A DNA stretch of 64,000 bases from Siphonodentalium dalli (taxonomy: Eukaryota > Mollusca > Scaphopoda > Gadilida > Siphonodentaliidae), in assembly GCA_032622095.1 (NCBI GenBank), contig CP136062.1, forward strand, positions 165,314,590 through 165,378,589. Direction: 5' to 3'. The translations under genes were made by a program, and so were the position numbers. This document shows, piece after piece, positions 35,609 through 46,106 of this stretch. How positions within the stretch are numbered: the first letter of the stretch is position 1; the number at the start of each line of letters is the position of its first letter. The notes under the pieces are model-generated. The model saw only the letters and a program-made list of their open reading frames with translations, ran no database searches and was not told the DNA's origin.

Positions 35609-36178
35609 CAGGGTCTGCGCTGGACTGAAATTTACTTTTGCCAATTTGCCAAATGAAAATATTTTTTGCCAAATTATATTAGCATTTGCCAAATGATATC
35701 CCTGATAGTATCATTTTCTGCAACATTAATTATTATGTTTCGACACTCGCAGTTTGAACGACTTTTTATATCAATAGAAAAGCAGTTAGTTAATAATTAG
35801 TTATACTCGCATCTCTTTTGTGGTTTATCATACAACAATAAGCCAATCACAGAACAATACAATGGTAGAAGGGTTACTTCATCAGAAGGGCACATCACAG
35901 GAGGATTAGTAATCACTTCAACCATCAGTACTAATGCTATCAGGTTAACTGCATCTTAATAGAGGTGTTAACTTTCCCTAAACCTTATAAAACACCACTA
36001 ATATAATTATGTTTTAAGAGATTCCTGAAATGAATGGTAATGATTGACCAATATTTTTCAAATTGCTTGAGGAATTAAAAAGTGACTTGCCAAAACGTTT
36101 GCCAAATGAAAATATTTTTTGCCAAATGGGAATTATTTTTGCCATTGGCAAATTTGGCAAGTGGCAGCGCGAACCCTG
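35609..36178. mobile_element. hAT-type non-autonomous element with GCCAAAT repeats
   Basis: The termini CAGGGTCTGCGCTGGACTG and GTGGCAGCGCGAACCCTG are imperfect inverted repeats. The flanks TTATGAGT (35601-35608) and ATATGAGT (36179-36186) match at 7 of 8 bases. Subterminal repeats of TTTGCCAAAT(G/T) occur near both ends. Confidence 0.82.
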
Positions 36179-36363
36179 ATATGAGTTGCATTTGTATCAC
36201 GTATCTTTAATAATTTGTATGAGCAATTTAACCAGCTAAATTTTTTATTCTTCTTATTTGAAGTTGCTAAATATAACATCATAGCCACCATATAATGTTT
36301 TTCTCTCTATTATTATACTCAGCATTACGTTTATTAGTCTCAGTCTCTCAGCTATATGTATAT

Positions 36364-36876
36364 CTGTTCTTGTTGAAACCATACTCGAATAGCTATGAGA
36401 TACTGAGTCTGGAGAATTTGATGGGGGGTTTTATTACCACCAGCAAGCATTACATCAGTATCAGCCAATCACAACATCTATCAATGAAGCGATTCAGGAA
36501 CATGCAGCCATTCAGGCGATTGTCGGAACTCCTATACAGTATACAGTGGTAGATTGGCCTCATAGCTAATAATAGCGCTATAAACAGTGTCTGTCACATT
36601 AATAATTTCACACAAAATTGGTGGTTACGACACCTAATTAACCTCTAAAAGCATACGTGAAGAGTCTAGAATTGACCAATAATACATAGCAAATAGAATA
36701 GAAGTATTTATTTCCAAGAATTTCAACAGTTAACACCAGTTTGAAAGGGGCGGATATACAGGAGACATCTATCATTCATAAAGATATTTGTGCCCAGAAG
36801 TTATTTATAGCGACACGGAACCAAATTCTCCAGGCTCTCTGTCATGCAGCTATTTGAGTATGGATTCAACCAGAAC
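36364..36876. mobile_element. Mutator-like element with ~55-bp inverted ends and an internal open segment
   Basis: Left end GTTCTTGTTGAAACCATACT... and right end (complement GTTCTGGTTGAATCCATACT...) align over ~55 bp to GGAGAATTTG. The direct repeat TATATGTATAT flanks it at 36353-36363 and 36877-36887. An 11-bp duplication with long inverted ends fits the Mutator superfamily, though the TA-rich repeat lowers certainty. No transposase is seen. Confidence 0.72.
36399..36569 (+). other. Open segment of 56 codons inside the 36364-36876 element
   Basis: Frame starting GAT at 36399 and ending TAA at 36569 reads DTESGEFDGGFYYHQQALHQ, then a Gln/Ile-rich stretch and QYTVVDWPHS. There is no start codon. 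The composition (Gln, Tyr, Thr, balanced third positions) is unlike the surrounding AT-rich DNA and looks like a captured 3' coding end. I do not recognise the source protein; chance is possible. Confidence 0.35.
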
Positions 36877-36889
36877 TATATGTATATAT

Positions 36890-37557
36890 TATATCTCTTT
36901 TTGTCACGTTTTTGCGATAATTCAGTTTTAAATCCATGATTATCAATAACAACTTATTTCTTTTTTAATATTTTTTAATATTTGAACAAAACTGATTTAT
37001 TTCCACGTGAATGTGTTCTGGCTATATTTTTTCAAATACCCTTACAACAATTCTTTTCATATATTTACACATGACGCTCGTTTGATGTTTTAAGCAAAGA
37101 AAGTTTTCAAGAAATTCAACAATGTGCAATTTTATGAATGGATCAACAGTCAACATATTTACTTACTGGAGGCAACTCCTGGTCATAAAAGACACCATGA
37201 CCTTAAAAAAAATTCAAATAGCTAAATTCATGACTTTTCTGTTTGATATCCCGAAAAAATCCATACAATCAGAAACAATTCGGCTTAAATTCTCTTCAAG
37301 GCAAGATTTAAAAAAAAATACCATTCAATTCTTATGATTTTCTTTTTGAAATATGTTTTGGTCCAAGCTTGGGGAAATAATATATTCCTTTATTCCCATT
37401 ATTTACAATAACACATCACATTTTGATAATTTCATTTCCCATATATTTCTGTTTGCATTATCCCTGCTTGTTTTTTTTTTTGCATGTTTTTTATTTTATT
37501 TTGGACATTTAGTTTCCTGATTACAGCAGCATTGCATGTGTTTATTTTCCATCACAG
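36890..37557. other. Intronic sequence before an exon, nothing recognised
   Basis: T-rich; the frame 37122-37337 is not convincing. A normal pyrimidine tract precedes the acceptor. Confidence 0.45.
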
Positions 37558-37677
37558 CTCCTGCAGGCCTCAGTCGCGAGACTGACGAGCGTCTCCTCCC
37601 AAGATTCAGGTTTCACTTCACAAGACACTCTATTCTTGAGACCACTGACACCACAATCCCTCAACCTTAACCATAAG
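37558..37677 (+). CDS. MTSS1: MTSS1 exon with a DSGxxS motif
   Basis: The 120-nt, phase 0-0 exon follows TTTATTTTCCATCACAG and precedes GTATGG. It reads LLQASVARLTSVSSQDSGFT, then SQDTLF and a Leu/Pro-containing end NLNHK. The block RL(T/S)SVSSxDSGF(x)SQD is conserved in MTSS1. DSGFTS (37603-37620) fits the DSGxxS consensus of beta-TrCP phosphodegrons, and mammalian MTSS1 turnover through SCF-beta-TrCP has been reported at the equivalent motif. The exon end and its donor are part of a 65-bp tandem duplication, so a second identical donor lies 65 bp downstream; use of it would bring in a TAA eight codons after the normal boundary. Confidence 0.92.
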
Positions 37678-37790
37678 GTATGGTCTACACAGTATTAATT
37701 GTTCTGTGTTAGATGTTAATTCTGCTCAACCTTAACCATAAGGTATGGTCTACACAGTATTAATTGTTCTGTGTTAGATGTTAATTCTGC
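37661..37790 (+). repeat. 65-bp exact tandem duplication spanning an exon end and splice donor
   Basis: 37661-37725 and 37726-37790 are identical as read. Each copy holds the last 17 exon bases (TCAACCTTAACCATAAG), the donor GTATGG and 42 more bases of intron. Confidence 0.95.
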
Positions 37791-38006
37791 TGAAGGGTCT
37801 GCCGTCACATGTTGGTGTCTCATGAACCTAGCTTGTTTGATTATATCTATATATATAAAAGAGTATGATCTGTCTGTCTGTTCGGATTTTTCTACCAGAC
37901 CCCTTGACTGATTTCAAACAAATATGATGTTGTAAATCGTGGTACCCTGGGGAGGTCTTAACGGCATTAGTTTTTCATAATTTTGAATTAAAAAATGTTC
38001 ATTTAA

Positions 38007-38650
38007 AGGGGTACTGTACACTAAGATAGGCGATTTTTTTATTTACTCCCATTGAAATAACTTTCAAGTTAGATTGTGTTCGTGTTATATGAGTTTCGTA
38101 TAAACCTAATTTAGCGAAGAAAATATTGATCTTGGAAACAAAAATATTACGATTTCAAACTACGCGCCATGTTTTTGACCTTCACCGGAGAAGACGCAGT
38201 TCGCAGGAAGAACCGGAAGTTCATTGCTCACAGCTTCGATTGATGCATTCAATCTCTTCCATCGAACAATCTCACTCCCTATAAAATACTTGACGCTTTA
38301 TGACTCTTGTTTCTTTCTCCTTTTTTCCCGAATCGGTTATAACGGGCCTTCTTTTGCAGGTAACATGTTTTGTTTGCAACTCAATAATGTTCGCGAATGG
38401 CCGTCGATAAAAGACACGCAACATATGCGATTTCAAGAACGGTAACTCGTAATGGCATAATTCTCCATTTTATGACTCCAGCCATAAATGAATTTATATT
38501 AAATAATTAAATTTTACTTTTACGATAGCCTGTTAACCGGAACGTTTTCAGTAGACATCGTCGACTCAAATTAGTTATTTTATAATATAATATTCATATT
38601 AGATCGCTATTGTCACTGGGAATTTATTGAAATTGGGGTACAGTACCCCT
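38007..38650. mobile_element. M9-related element, long (644 bp), TTAA target
   Basis: TTAA at 38003-38006 and 38651-38654; ends AGGGGTACTGTACACTAAG and GGGGTACAGTACCCCT. The interior differs from the other M9 copies (e.g. ACCTTCACCGGAGAAGACGC) and has a 73-residue chance frame. It may be a longer relative of the family. Confidence 0.8.
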
Positions 38651-38789
38651 TTAAAGAAATAGACTAAAACAAAAATTAAATTTTAATACAAATATTTAAA
38701 GAAAATGTGCGCAAAGCGCACAAGTGGCCGCTGAATGAAGACATTGTCTAAGATAAATATGTTCGTGCAGGCCTCTAGCTGGACTGGTT

Positions 38790-39215
38790 TTGCGAAAACC
38801 CTGTGCCAATATGTTCTCTTATATATATGCATATTTAGGAGAATACATTGGCCTAACAATTACCTTAACCTTGTAAGCCAGTGCATGCTTTTATATATTC
38901 GAGACTCCCTATGGGAGACTCACATATATAAGAGAATGCACTGGCACAGGATCTTTAATGCTTCATCTGGGGGCCTCGGTGGCTCAATCGGTTAGGGGTA
39001 CAACTCCAAGCCGTTTTGCCCTCCAGCACTGCAATAAGGGTTCAAATCCACATGTTTCCATTGTGGACTTTGTAACTCAAAATCGTTATCTAGTGGAATT
39101 GCCAGTTACTCGCCGATGGCCGGTGGTGTGCCGCACATGGTTTAACGAGTTTATCAGCCATTGAAATCACTGTTAGATTAGCCGTCCATCAGCGCAGCTC
39201 CCGTCAATACATGAT
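38790..39215. mobile_element. M3 MITE interrupted by a SINE
   Basis: M3 sequence runs to GGATCTTTAATGCTTCATC at ~38967 and resumes ATCAGCGCAGCTCCCGTCA at ~39189. The left end is decayed. Confidence 0.72.
38967..39188 (+). mobile_element. tRNA-derived SINE, 3'-truncated or diverged
   Basis: A-box-like TGGCTCAATCGGTTAGGGG at 38980-38998 and B box GGTTCAAATCC at 39039-39049. The body GTGGACTTTGTAACTCAAAA matches the copy at 18.5 kb. CATC flanks both sides. Confidence 0.85.
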
Positions 39216-40074
39216 ACACCAACATTATGATAACCACCCCTTCTATGTTGATAATTCACATTTTGTTTCTGCACCAAATTTTACCAACAACATAAAGAGT
39301 TAACGCTTGAGATAATATCTTTTTAATTATAAAATGTGTTCTTTCTGTCTTTCAGTGTCTATTTTTAGAATTATTCATGTTCATATAGTTACATTGATCA
39401 GATTATCTAGGAGCCAGGGTAATTTCCAGGCCAGTTTTGGTACCTGTAACAGGTATGGGTACCCAAACTCCAGGCGCCCCAAAAAACAGTTAGAAAGAAG
39501 AAAAATTCCTCAGATAATTTGTTTTTTAACCATTATTACTAGAAAACAAACACAACTAACACTAAATCATCAAATAGAGCAATAAATTGTCATTTTATGG
39601 CAGTATGTACATGTAGTTCAAGGGGGGAGGCCACCCCATACCCTCCCCAACTTAGGGCTGCTGCCTTCGGATATGACTTTGGCATATAAACAGGTGTCCC
39701 AAAATAATTACTGGAAACTACACTGCTAGGAGCTCTAAAACATTGACTGGGATGCCCAGGATGTGTACATGTGCATAACAGTCGAGGTCTGCATATTCTC
39801 GATACCCTAATCAACATTTTGGAGACCCTGGTTATCCAAATCAACATTTCAAGATCATTGGCACCGTAATTTGTCAAACCTTGCAAACCAAATAAATTCA
39901 GTACTAGTATTACTGTTTTTTTTCAGTCACAAAATCAACATAATTTGTTACCTCTGTTGATTTATATCATCTGTATCTCAAAAGATGTTTAATTTGAAAT
40001 TTTTTACTGGATTATTCATTTCTGAAACTTGTTCACTAATATGAACAAAATAGTCAAAATTTGAAGTACTTTGT
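39216..40074. other. Intronic sequence, nothing recognised
   Basis: No repeat family identified; a frame at 39590-39886 (minus) has no motif. Confidence 0.45.
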
Positions 40075-40145
40075 ATTCAGAATGAGGTCCCCAGAGGGCA
40101 CATTTGGTGACATTATCCCGCATTCAGACATTCTGCTCAGGAATG
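40075..40145. mobile_element. M1 MITE terminal fragment
   Basis: AGAATGAGGTCCCCAGAGGG and ATTTGGTGACATTATCCCGC match an M1 end. Confidence 0.6.
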
Positions 40146-40302
40146 ATCAGATAATTTAATTTATTTAGATTGTGAAGTTTGAATATCATTTTTGTGTGTG
40201 CGAAATTTGAATCTCACTGACGAATTTGCAGCTTTAATGTTCCAAAACCCCATGCATGTTGATCTCCCTATGCTTCTACTAGTATAATTTAGTGTTCCTT
40301 AA

Positions 40303-40543
40303 CCCTTTGAGTGCCAGGTCGATTTTTGTATCAACCCATATACCCTGTGCCAATGCATTCTCTTATATATGCGAGTCGACCATAGGTCTCCTCGCATATA
40401 TAAGAGAATGCATTGGCCTAACAATATCTTCTTTTTTTTTTTTTTACAATTTTTTACAATTTTAATAATTTATTCTTATACTCTTTAACAGACTTATTTT
40501 GTAGGTTTAGGGCCGATGAGATCGGCCCCTGGCACTCAAAGGG
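40303..40543 (+). mobile_element. M4 MITE, short form, TTAA target
   Basis: TTAA at 40299-40302 and 40544-40547; ends CCCTTTGAGTGCCAGGTCG and CTGGCACTCAAAGGG; one palindromic module. Confidence 0.9.
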
Positions 40544-41147
40544 TTAAACCCCCCATCAACTTTTGAACTGCATGGACATCATATATTCCCAAACCGGCAC
40601 AGTGTATCTGATCATGCTGCTTGCAATTGTTAATTTGTTTGGTGCTGGTTATTTGATGAAACTATATAATAATATAGTAATAAGGTTATGTGCAGTCTCT
40701 TTGAAAAGCAGACGAAAATCCTAACGGGTTTACGTGTGTAGATTTGTCAATTATATTTCTTTACTCAACAACGTGGCATTTCCAACATGACGTAATAAAC
40801 CATTTCCAAGTATGGAGTGCATTCCTGTCATAGTAAATGTTTGTGAGAATCATAGTATTTAAAAAGAGTTATAAATACAACAAGATGCGAAAGAATAATC
40901 AGTCATGAATATCGTTGACTGATAAAAACTTTATGATGAAGTTTCCATATTGCAAGGAGTATAATGAATTATGGATACATGTATATCGCCTGTATTCAAT
41001 TTTCCAACAATAGTTGTGTTTGACAATGCGTGGGAAATTTGTCAACATGGCATTGACCTCTTATCTGTGAAGTGATCTGTTATGTCATAAACCAATGAAA
41101 TCACATGTGCTCTGCACAACTCTCCAATGAAATTGAGGGAATCCCAT

Positions 41148-41408
41148 CAATACAGAATTTCTATACTAAATGGATTCTCCCATTCAGTTATAAAAGTATC
41201 CATTGGAATGGTCTATTGTTCATCTTCTGGGGTTTTCAGCAAAAATAAGCAGACGGCAGATAATAAAAGTTTAGAAGGAGTCCTATTTATGGGAGGGAAA
41301 TGTTCAGATAATAAGTTAAACAACGACCTATGGTCATTTGTTGGACCTTTTATCTGAAAATTTCCTAAGGGATAACTACTCATCAATGAGTATTTAGTAT
41401 AGAAAGGG
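41148..41408. mobile_element. M6 MITE, left end decayed
   Basis: TTTCTATACTAAATGGATTC begins it and AGTATTTAGTATAGAAAGGG precedes TTAA at 41409-41412. Confidence 0.75.
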
Positions 41409-41637
41409 TTAAGACTTGATTTAAGAAGTGGTTTGTTATTATTTATCCCCTTGACATATTTAGTAACTTCCTACGTATATCCCGAAACAAAGCAGAATCT
41501 CTGACTACACATCAGTGGTCTTTCTCAAACTCGACCAGACAGTGGATTTCAGCATTAAACTTGTATATAAATCCTATGTCAACATGTATTCAAGTGAAAC
41601 AGTATTATTTTGGGGATTTTGAAAATAGTTTTATTAA

Positions 41638-41864
41638 ACCCTCCATGACTGGAGCTTCCTGAATTTGCGAAAACCCTGTGTCTCCAATAGGGTGCCTCGC
41701 ATATATAAAAGAATACATTGGCCTAACAATATTTACCTGGACCGTGTAAGCCAGTGCATTCTCTTATATATGTAAGGCTTCCTATGGGAGACTCGCATAT
41801 TTAAGAGTTTGCACTGGCACTGGATCATTAATGCTGCAAAAGCGCAGCTCCCGTCATGAAAGGG
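41638..41864. mobile_element. M3 MITE, TTAA target
   Basis: TTAA at 41634-41637 and 41865-41868; ACCCTCCATGACTGGAGC and CCCGTCATGAAAGGG ends; the first hairpin module lacks its left half. Confidence 0.82.
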
Positions 41865-42142
41865 TTAAAGGGTTATAACCATTTGTGAATATGTCAAATT
41901 GGATATACATCAAATCACCAATTTCACAGAATGATGAAATGATGCAGGTTACTCTGAAAAATATTTTTTAAATTACAAAAATGCATAACTTTAACTTGAA
42001 TCTTAGTTTACTTCTGAACGAAGGGTATATTACTTCAATAATTAGCAATCTTCTTGAAATCTATTTATTAAACTTAAAAATATATCCAACAATTTATGAT
42101 ACTAATTTTTTACCCAATACAAATTGAGCCTGCGTATTTTAA

Positions 42143-42338
42143 AGAGTGACAGTAAACTAAATCAGTCCATAAACCTATTTTCATTATAATTACCATGTTG
42201 TTTGCATCGTTCATAGAGCACATGAGGGTATTTTGCACTAATCCATGGCTCTAATTCATTCATTTGTTGCATATATTCTGTTGAGTATAAAGAAGATGGT
42301 CCCATAAATGGCCCGGTTTAGTGTACAGTCCCCCTTTA
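42143..42338. mobile_element. M9 MITE, internally deleted
   Basis: TTAA at 42139-42142, then AGAGTGACAGTAAACTAAAT; right end TTAGTGTACAGTCCCCCTTTA. Only one half of the inverted interior remains. Confidence 0.7.
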
Positions 42339-42451
42339 TGCACTAGTCATATTTTTTCATAAAAATCTTGCTAAGTCTTGTAGATTCATGCAGTATGATA
42401 AATATTGTATTCTTAATGCCGATGAAAATATTGAGCTGTTTTGTGTTTCAG

Positions 42452-42640
42452 AACTCAGTACAGTGCGATAAAAATGGCAAAGAACCAGAACATACAGATA
42501 CAGATTCCACATCGTCAACGCCATCAGATAGCTATCCTAACACACCTTCTGCCAGCTCAACATGGACCAACTGGCCAAACCCGCCCAAAGTGACGATGTC
42601 AGATCCCTCCAGACCTCACACGATATCATCCGCTTACGAG
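42452..42640 (+). CDS. MTSS1: MTSS1 exon: Ser/Thr/Pro-rich scaffold
   Basis: The 189-nt, phase 0-0 exon follows GAGCTGTTTTGTGTTTCAG and precedes GTGAGG. It reads NSVQCDKNGKEPEHTDTDST, a Ser/Thr/Pro stretch (STPSDSYPNTPSASS), TWTNWPNPPKV and RPHTISSAYE. RPHTIS(S/A)AYE is a block I associate with MTSS proteins; the rest is low-complexity and poorly diagnostic. The open frame runs past the donor into an M1 MITE, which is read-through and not coding. The phase agrees with both neighbours. Confidence 0.86.
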
Positions 42641-42688
42641 GTGAGGCTACACAGATGGCAGTCCTATGGAGATCTCCATCTATATAGT

Positions 42689-43045
42689 CGAGTCTGGAAA
42701 TATGGTGTCTGTCATTTGCAGAATGAGGTCCCCGGAGGGTGCATTTAGTTATGATTTAGCAAAGCAAGCTAGCATCACCAAATTTACACTCTGGGGACCT
42801 CATTCTGCTTAGGCCTCATCTTCTGGGAAGTATCTATAGTCTCAAATTAGCATTGTGTTAGTTACTTTTTCCCTTCTGGGATTTTTCTATATCTAATTTG
42901 CAGAAGATAAAACGCATAATTGAGGTGCCTAATGTGTGAACATCACCAACTTCAACTGGGGAACTTCAATCTGATTTTCGGTCTTCCATAGCTGTTGAAG
43001 CCTAAGTAGAATGAGATTCCCAGAGGGTGAATTTGGTCACTTCGG
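42689..43045. mobile_element. M1 MITE, right end missing
   Basis: It begins AGTCTGGAAATATGGTGTCT about 48 bp past the donor, carries the first hairpin, the middle and the start of the second hairpin (GATTCCCAGAGGGTGAATTT). Confidence 0.75.
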
Positions 43046-43489
43046 CTACGGTGTTATGTTGATGGCAATCATTGATATGGCTCACCTTAATTAGTGATGA
43101 AGGATATAAATTCATGGCGAGAAATGATATTTTATAATGTGGAGGGCTAAAAGTTAATCATTCATAAATATCATTTTCAGATCAATACCCCGCAGAAGGT
43201 ATCAAATATTAACCCATATGAAGAAAAGTTTGATGCATGTCTAAATTGGTGAATTCAATATACCTATTAGTTTTCCTATTTGTTCAATCATAACTGCTTC
43301 TGGAGATCTGGAACCCTCATATGTTCCTATGCCTGTATTTGTTTAAAGGCACGGGCGGCATTCGTTGCAGAAATATTCATATTTGTTCAAATCGCCATCA
43401 ACAGAAGGAATAATAAATACTCTTGTTCATATGTCAAAGATAATCAGCGCGTAAATAGTATATTGTAATCAAGATGTACGACGGTGTAT

Positions 43490-43670
43490 GTTTTTTGCTT
43501 TTGTTTACATAACAAAGGGAACAAAATTGACAATAACATACTGTTTATGCCATATTTCTGATTGGTATAAGAACAAGGTCTGTCAATATCTTACTATTCT
43601 TTCTGTTTATGGCGGTTTTTGACGGAGGTGAATATTTTAACAGCATACCCACTGCCAATGCCGCCCGTAT
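43490..43670. repeat. Dispersed repeat shared with 56960-57150
   Basis: CTTTTGTTTACATAACA, ATTGACAATAA and TATTCTTTCTGTTTAT motifs occur in the same order at both places, with moderate divergence. Family unknown. Confidence 0.6.
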
Positions 43671-43714
43671 CTTTAAACGCCCGTTTTTAAAACACAGGAC
43701 GTATTATGTTATTG

Positions 43715-44055
43715 GTCTGTCCATCCGCCCATCTATACGTTCAATATTGGTTTCCAGATGATAACTTTAGATAGTCTCAACTGAATGAAATGAAATTTGG
43801 TATATTGGTTTACTAGCATCAAACACGGCAAGTTCGATTTCGGGTTCTGCCCGCCAATTTTCACCAGAGTTATGGACCATTTTGTTGGAATTTGCACTAA
43901 ATTTTTGTTTCTGAATGATAACTTTAGTAAATCTGAACTGAATGGAATGGAATTTGGTATGTGAGTTTACTAACCCAAAATACCGGTCACGTTCGAATTT
44001 GGGTTCCCCCCCCCCCCAATTTTCACCAGAGTTATGGCCCTTTGTTGAATACCAT
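43715..44055 (+). mobile_element. M8-type tandem units (two)
   Basis: Two units with GATGATAACTTTAG, GAATTTGGTAT and TTCACCAGAGTTATGG; a poly-C run at 44007-44017. Head and end of M8 are missing. Confidence 0.65.
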
Positions 44056-44824
44056 CCATGGGCGTATTTTGCCACGCCGAGGCCATACTCCTGGTTACTC
44101 TCCTGTATTTGAAATATAACCCTCCTAGGTCTTTCAATTGTCTCTTCTTAGATACTGGATACAATCAAAACTTTACATTTCAAACATATATCCTGACACC
44201 AAGGACAGCTTCTTTTTTAAAGAAAAAATATGCCACTACACACATGACTTATAAATTCTATGTATAAATACAAAATTGAGTCACTTTTATATAGATAAAA
44301 CTGCTCATTGAATAAAATTGAGTGAAATAGATGTTATTTGTCAATAGCTGTTGTCCGATCAGGAGTCTCATTTAACCCTTTCAGTGCCAAGTCCGATTTT
44401 TGTATCAACCCATATACCCTGTGCCAATGCATTCTCTTATATGCGAGTCGACCATAGGTCGCCTCGCATATATAAGAGAATGCATTGGCCTGACAATTTT
44501 TCATCATTTGTTATTATTTTTAACAATTTTTTGTTATATTCTGTAATTAACTCTTTCAGTGCCAGACTTATTTTGTAGGTTTAGTGCCAGGGAATCTTAC
44601 GTTTTTCATGGGTATCAAAATTATTACTATGAATACTTGGTGATAGTTTTGAGTTATAACATGCCGCTAAGGTTTTAACCAGTTTGTTTTTAAATTCGCT
44701 ATAGCATGCTTAACCCTTTAGCGTTCAGAGCGCCCGGCCGCGTAGCGCCCAGAAAGCGCCCGGAGTTTTTGGATTTTTTCGGTCATAGTTTACAACAAAA
44801 ATATTGCAATAAAAAGGTATATGA

Positions 44825-45469
44825 CTAGAAGTCCTTCCTGTTCAAACCGAGTGGGGTCAGGGTTCGGAGGGCGAATATCCAGTGGATTTCGCGTGTTTTG
44901 CGGGGTTGGGTTCCCGAATCGCTCTCTGGGTCATAGTTCAAGATCTCAATGACACGATATAGAAGGTTGCTTGTATCGTGTTCTGGTAGATTGAAGTGGA
45001 ACGCTACCGGAGTATCTTTCTTATGTCGAATGTCAGCCAGGTGTTCTGTTAGGCGTGTTCTGAATTTGCGCTTGGTCTCCCCTACGTATTGGGAGTTGCA
45101 TTTGTTGCATGTGAGTAGATAGATACAATTTTTCGTGAGGCAATTGTATCGTGAGGATAGTCCACGTGGGCTGACTCCGTGGGAAACGCACGATTGGAGG
45201 AAATCCTGTTGGAGGGCAAGTCTGATTTTCTTTGTTGTGAGGTTACGTATGGTTCTGTATGCAGAAATGTTTGCATCGGTGATGCAGGCTTTGGTATATT
45301 TGCTTGATTCCTCTTCCGTGCGGGAGCGTTTTTTCGGTCTGTTGGTGTCCGTTGTGGCAGACAGGGCAGTTGTGTCTGATACACTGTTTAGTAGTGCTGT
45401 GTCCGAAACACTGGCCATTATACTGTCTGGTATAAAAGTAGCCATTGTTTTGTACTGATGTGAAGACAA
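44825..45469 (-). CDS. GIY-YIG endonuclease-domain ORF of Penelope-like-element type, lacking reverse transcriptase
   Basis: A 214-codon minus-strand frame. Residues 1-60 are Ser/Thr-rich with a basic PKKRSR (45-50) that could be a nuclear signal. A Cys cluster follows: C110, C115, C121, C124. The nuclease core begins CIYLLT (115-120, the GIY position) and YVGET (128-132, the YIG position), with Arg/His in RTRLTEH (137-143). The ordering Cys cluster, IYLLTC and QYVGET is typical of the C-terminal endonuclease of Penelope-like retroelements, where it makes the nick that primes reverse transcription. No reverse-transcriptase segment is seen upstream (higher coordinates), so it is either a truncated copy or a stand-alone derivative. 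The chosen Met is the first in the frame. It lies inside the 3.9-kb insertion and is unrelated to the host gene. Confidence 0.8.
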   Translation of the reverse strand: MSSHQYKTMATFIPDSIMASVSDTALLNSVSDTTALSATTDTNRPKKRSRTEEESSKYTKACITDANISAYRTIRNLTTKKIRLALQQDFLQSCVSHGVSPRGLSSRYNCLTKNCIYLLTCNKCNSQYVGETKRKFRTRLTEHLADIRHKKDTPVAFHFNLPEHDTSNLLYRVIEILNYDPESDSGTQPRKTREIHWIFALRTLTPLGLNRKDF

Positions 45470-45546
45470 AATAGGTGAGGTATATGAGAAAATGAATTCT
45501 CCAGGAAAAACACCAGTACAAAACTAATCCTTTGCTATGTGGTCAA

Positions 45547-45577
45547 CGCGTTTCGATTATTGTAAATCCTCGTTCAG
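45547..45577 (-). ncRNA. Hammerhead-ribozyme-like motif upstream of the GIY-YIG ORF
   Basis: On the minus strand CTGAACGAG, then GATT-TACAAT-AATC (a 4-bp stem and loop), then GAAACGCG. This resembles the hammerhead core CUGANGA, helix II, GAAA, and Penelope-like elements are known to carry hammerheads. There is one extra base in the first core strand, and a proper helix III with cleavage site is not evident, so it is probably degenerate. Confidence 0.35.
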
Positions 45578-46106
45578 GACCAAATGTGGTTTGTGAAAAA
45601 GTACGGATTACCTCGCCTTTATATAGTCCGTGTGGGGAGAAGCTTCGTTGTGATTGGCTATTGCCATATATGGTTATCATGTGTGGAATGGTTCTCACAT
45701 GGTTCTCATTTGGTTTTCATAATGGTTCTCATGTGTTGGATAGATGATTTGACCAGCGAAGCAAATACAGTTCCGAGTCAACTCCAAGACACCTGCGCTG
45801 TTGCAGTGTTGGTGTTACTAAGGACGCCGTGTTGTTCTAACTCTTTTTGGCCCTAGAAATGTTCTCAAATAAAACTGTCATTTGATTTGATTTTTTCCCT
45901 CATTCATCACAAGATCATATGAATAATATTTTATTTTAATACACTGAGTGAGCAATTTTGAGAATTCAATAAAGTTTTGATCGGAAAGTTCGACAACATT
46001 TTCGATTTTCTCTTCAGTTACACGTCCCAACGTCACGCCAATTCAGCCCAATATTGTGGGCACGGGGATTGCCTGGATTAGTACCCAAATAAATTATGTT
46101 GTTAAA

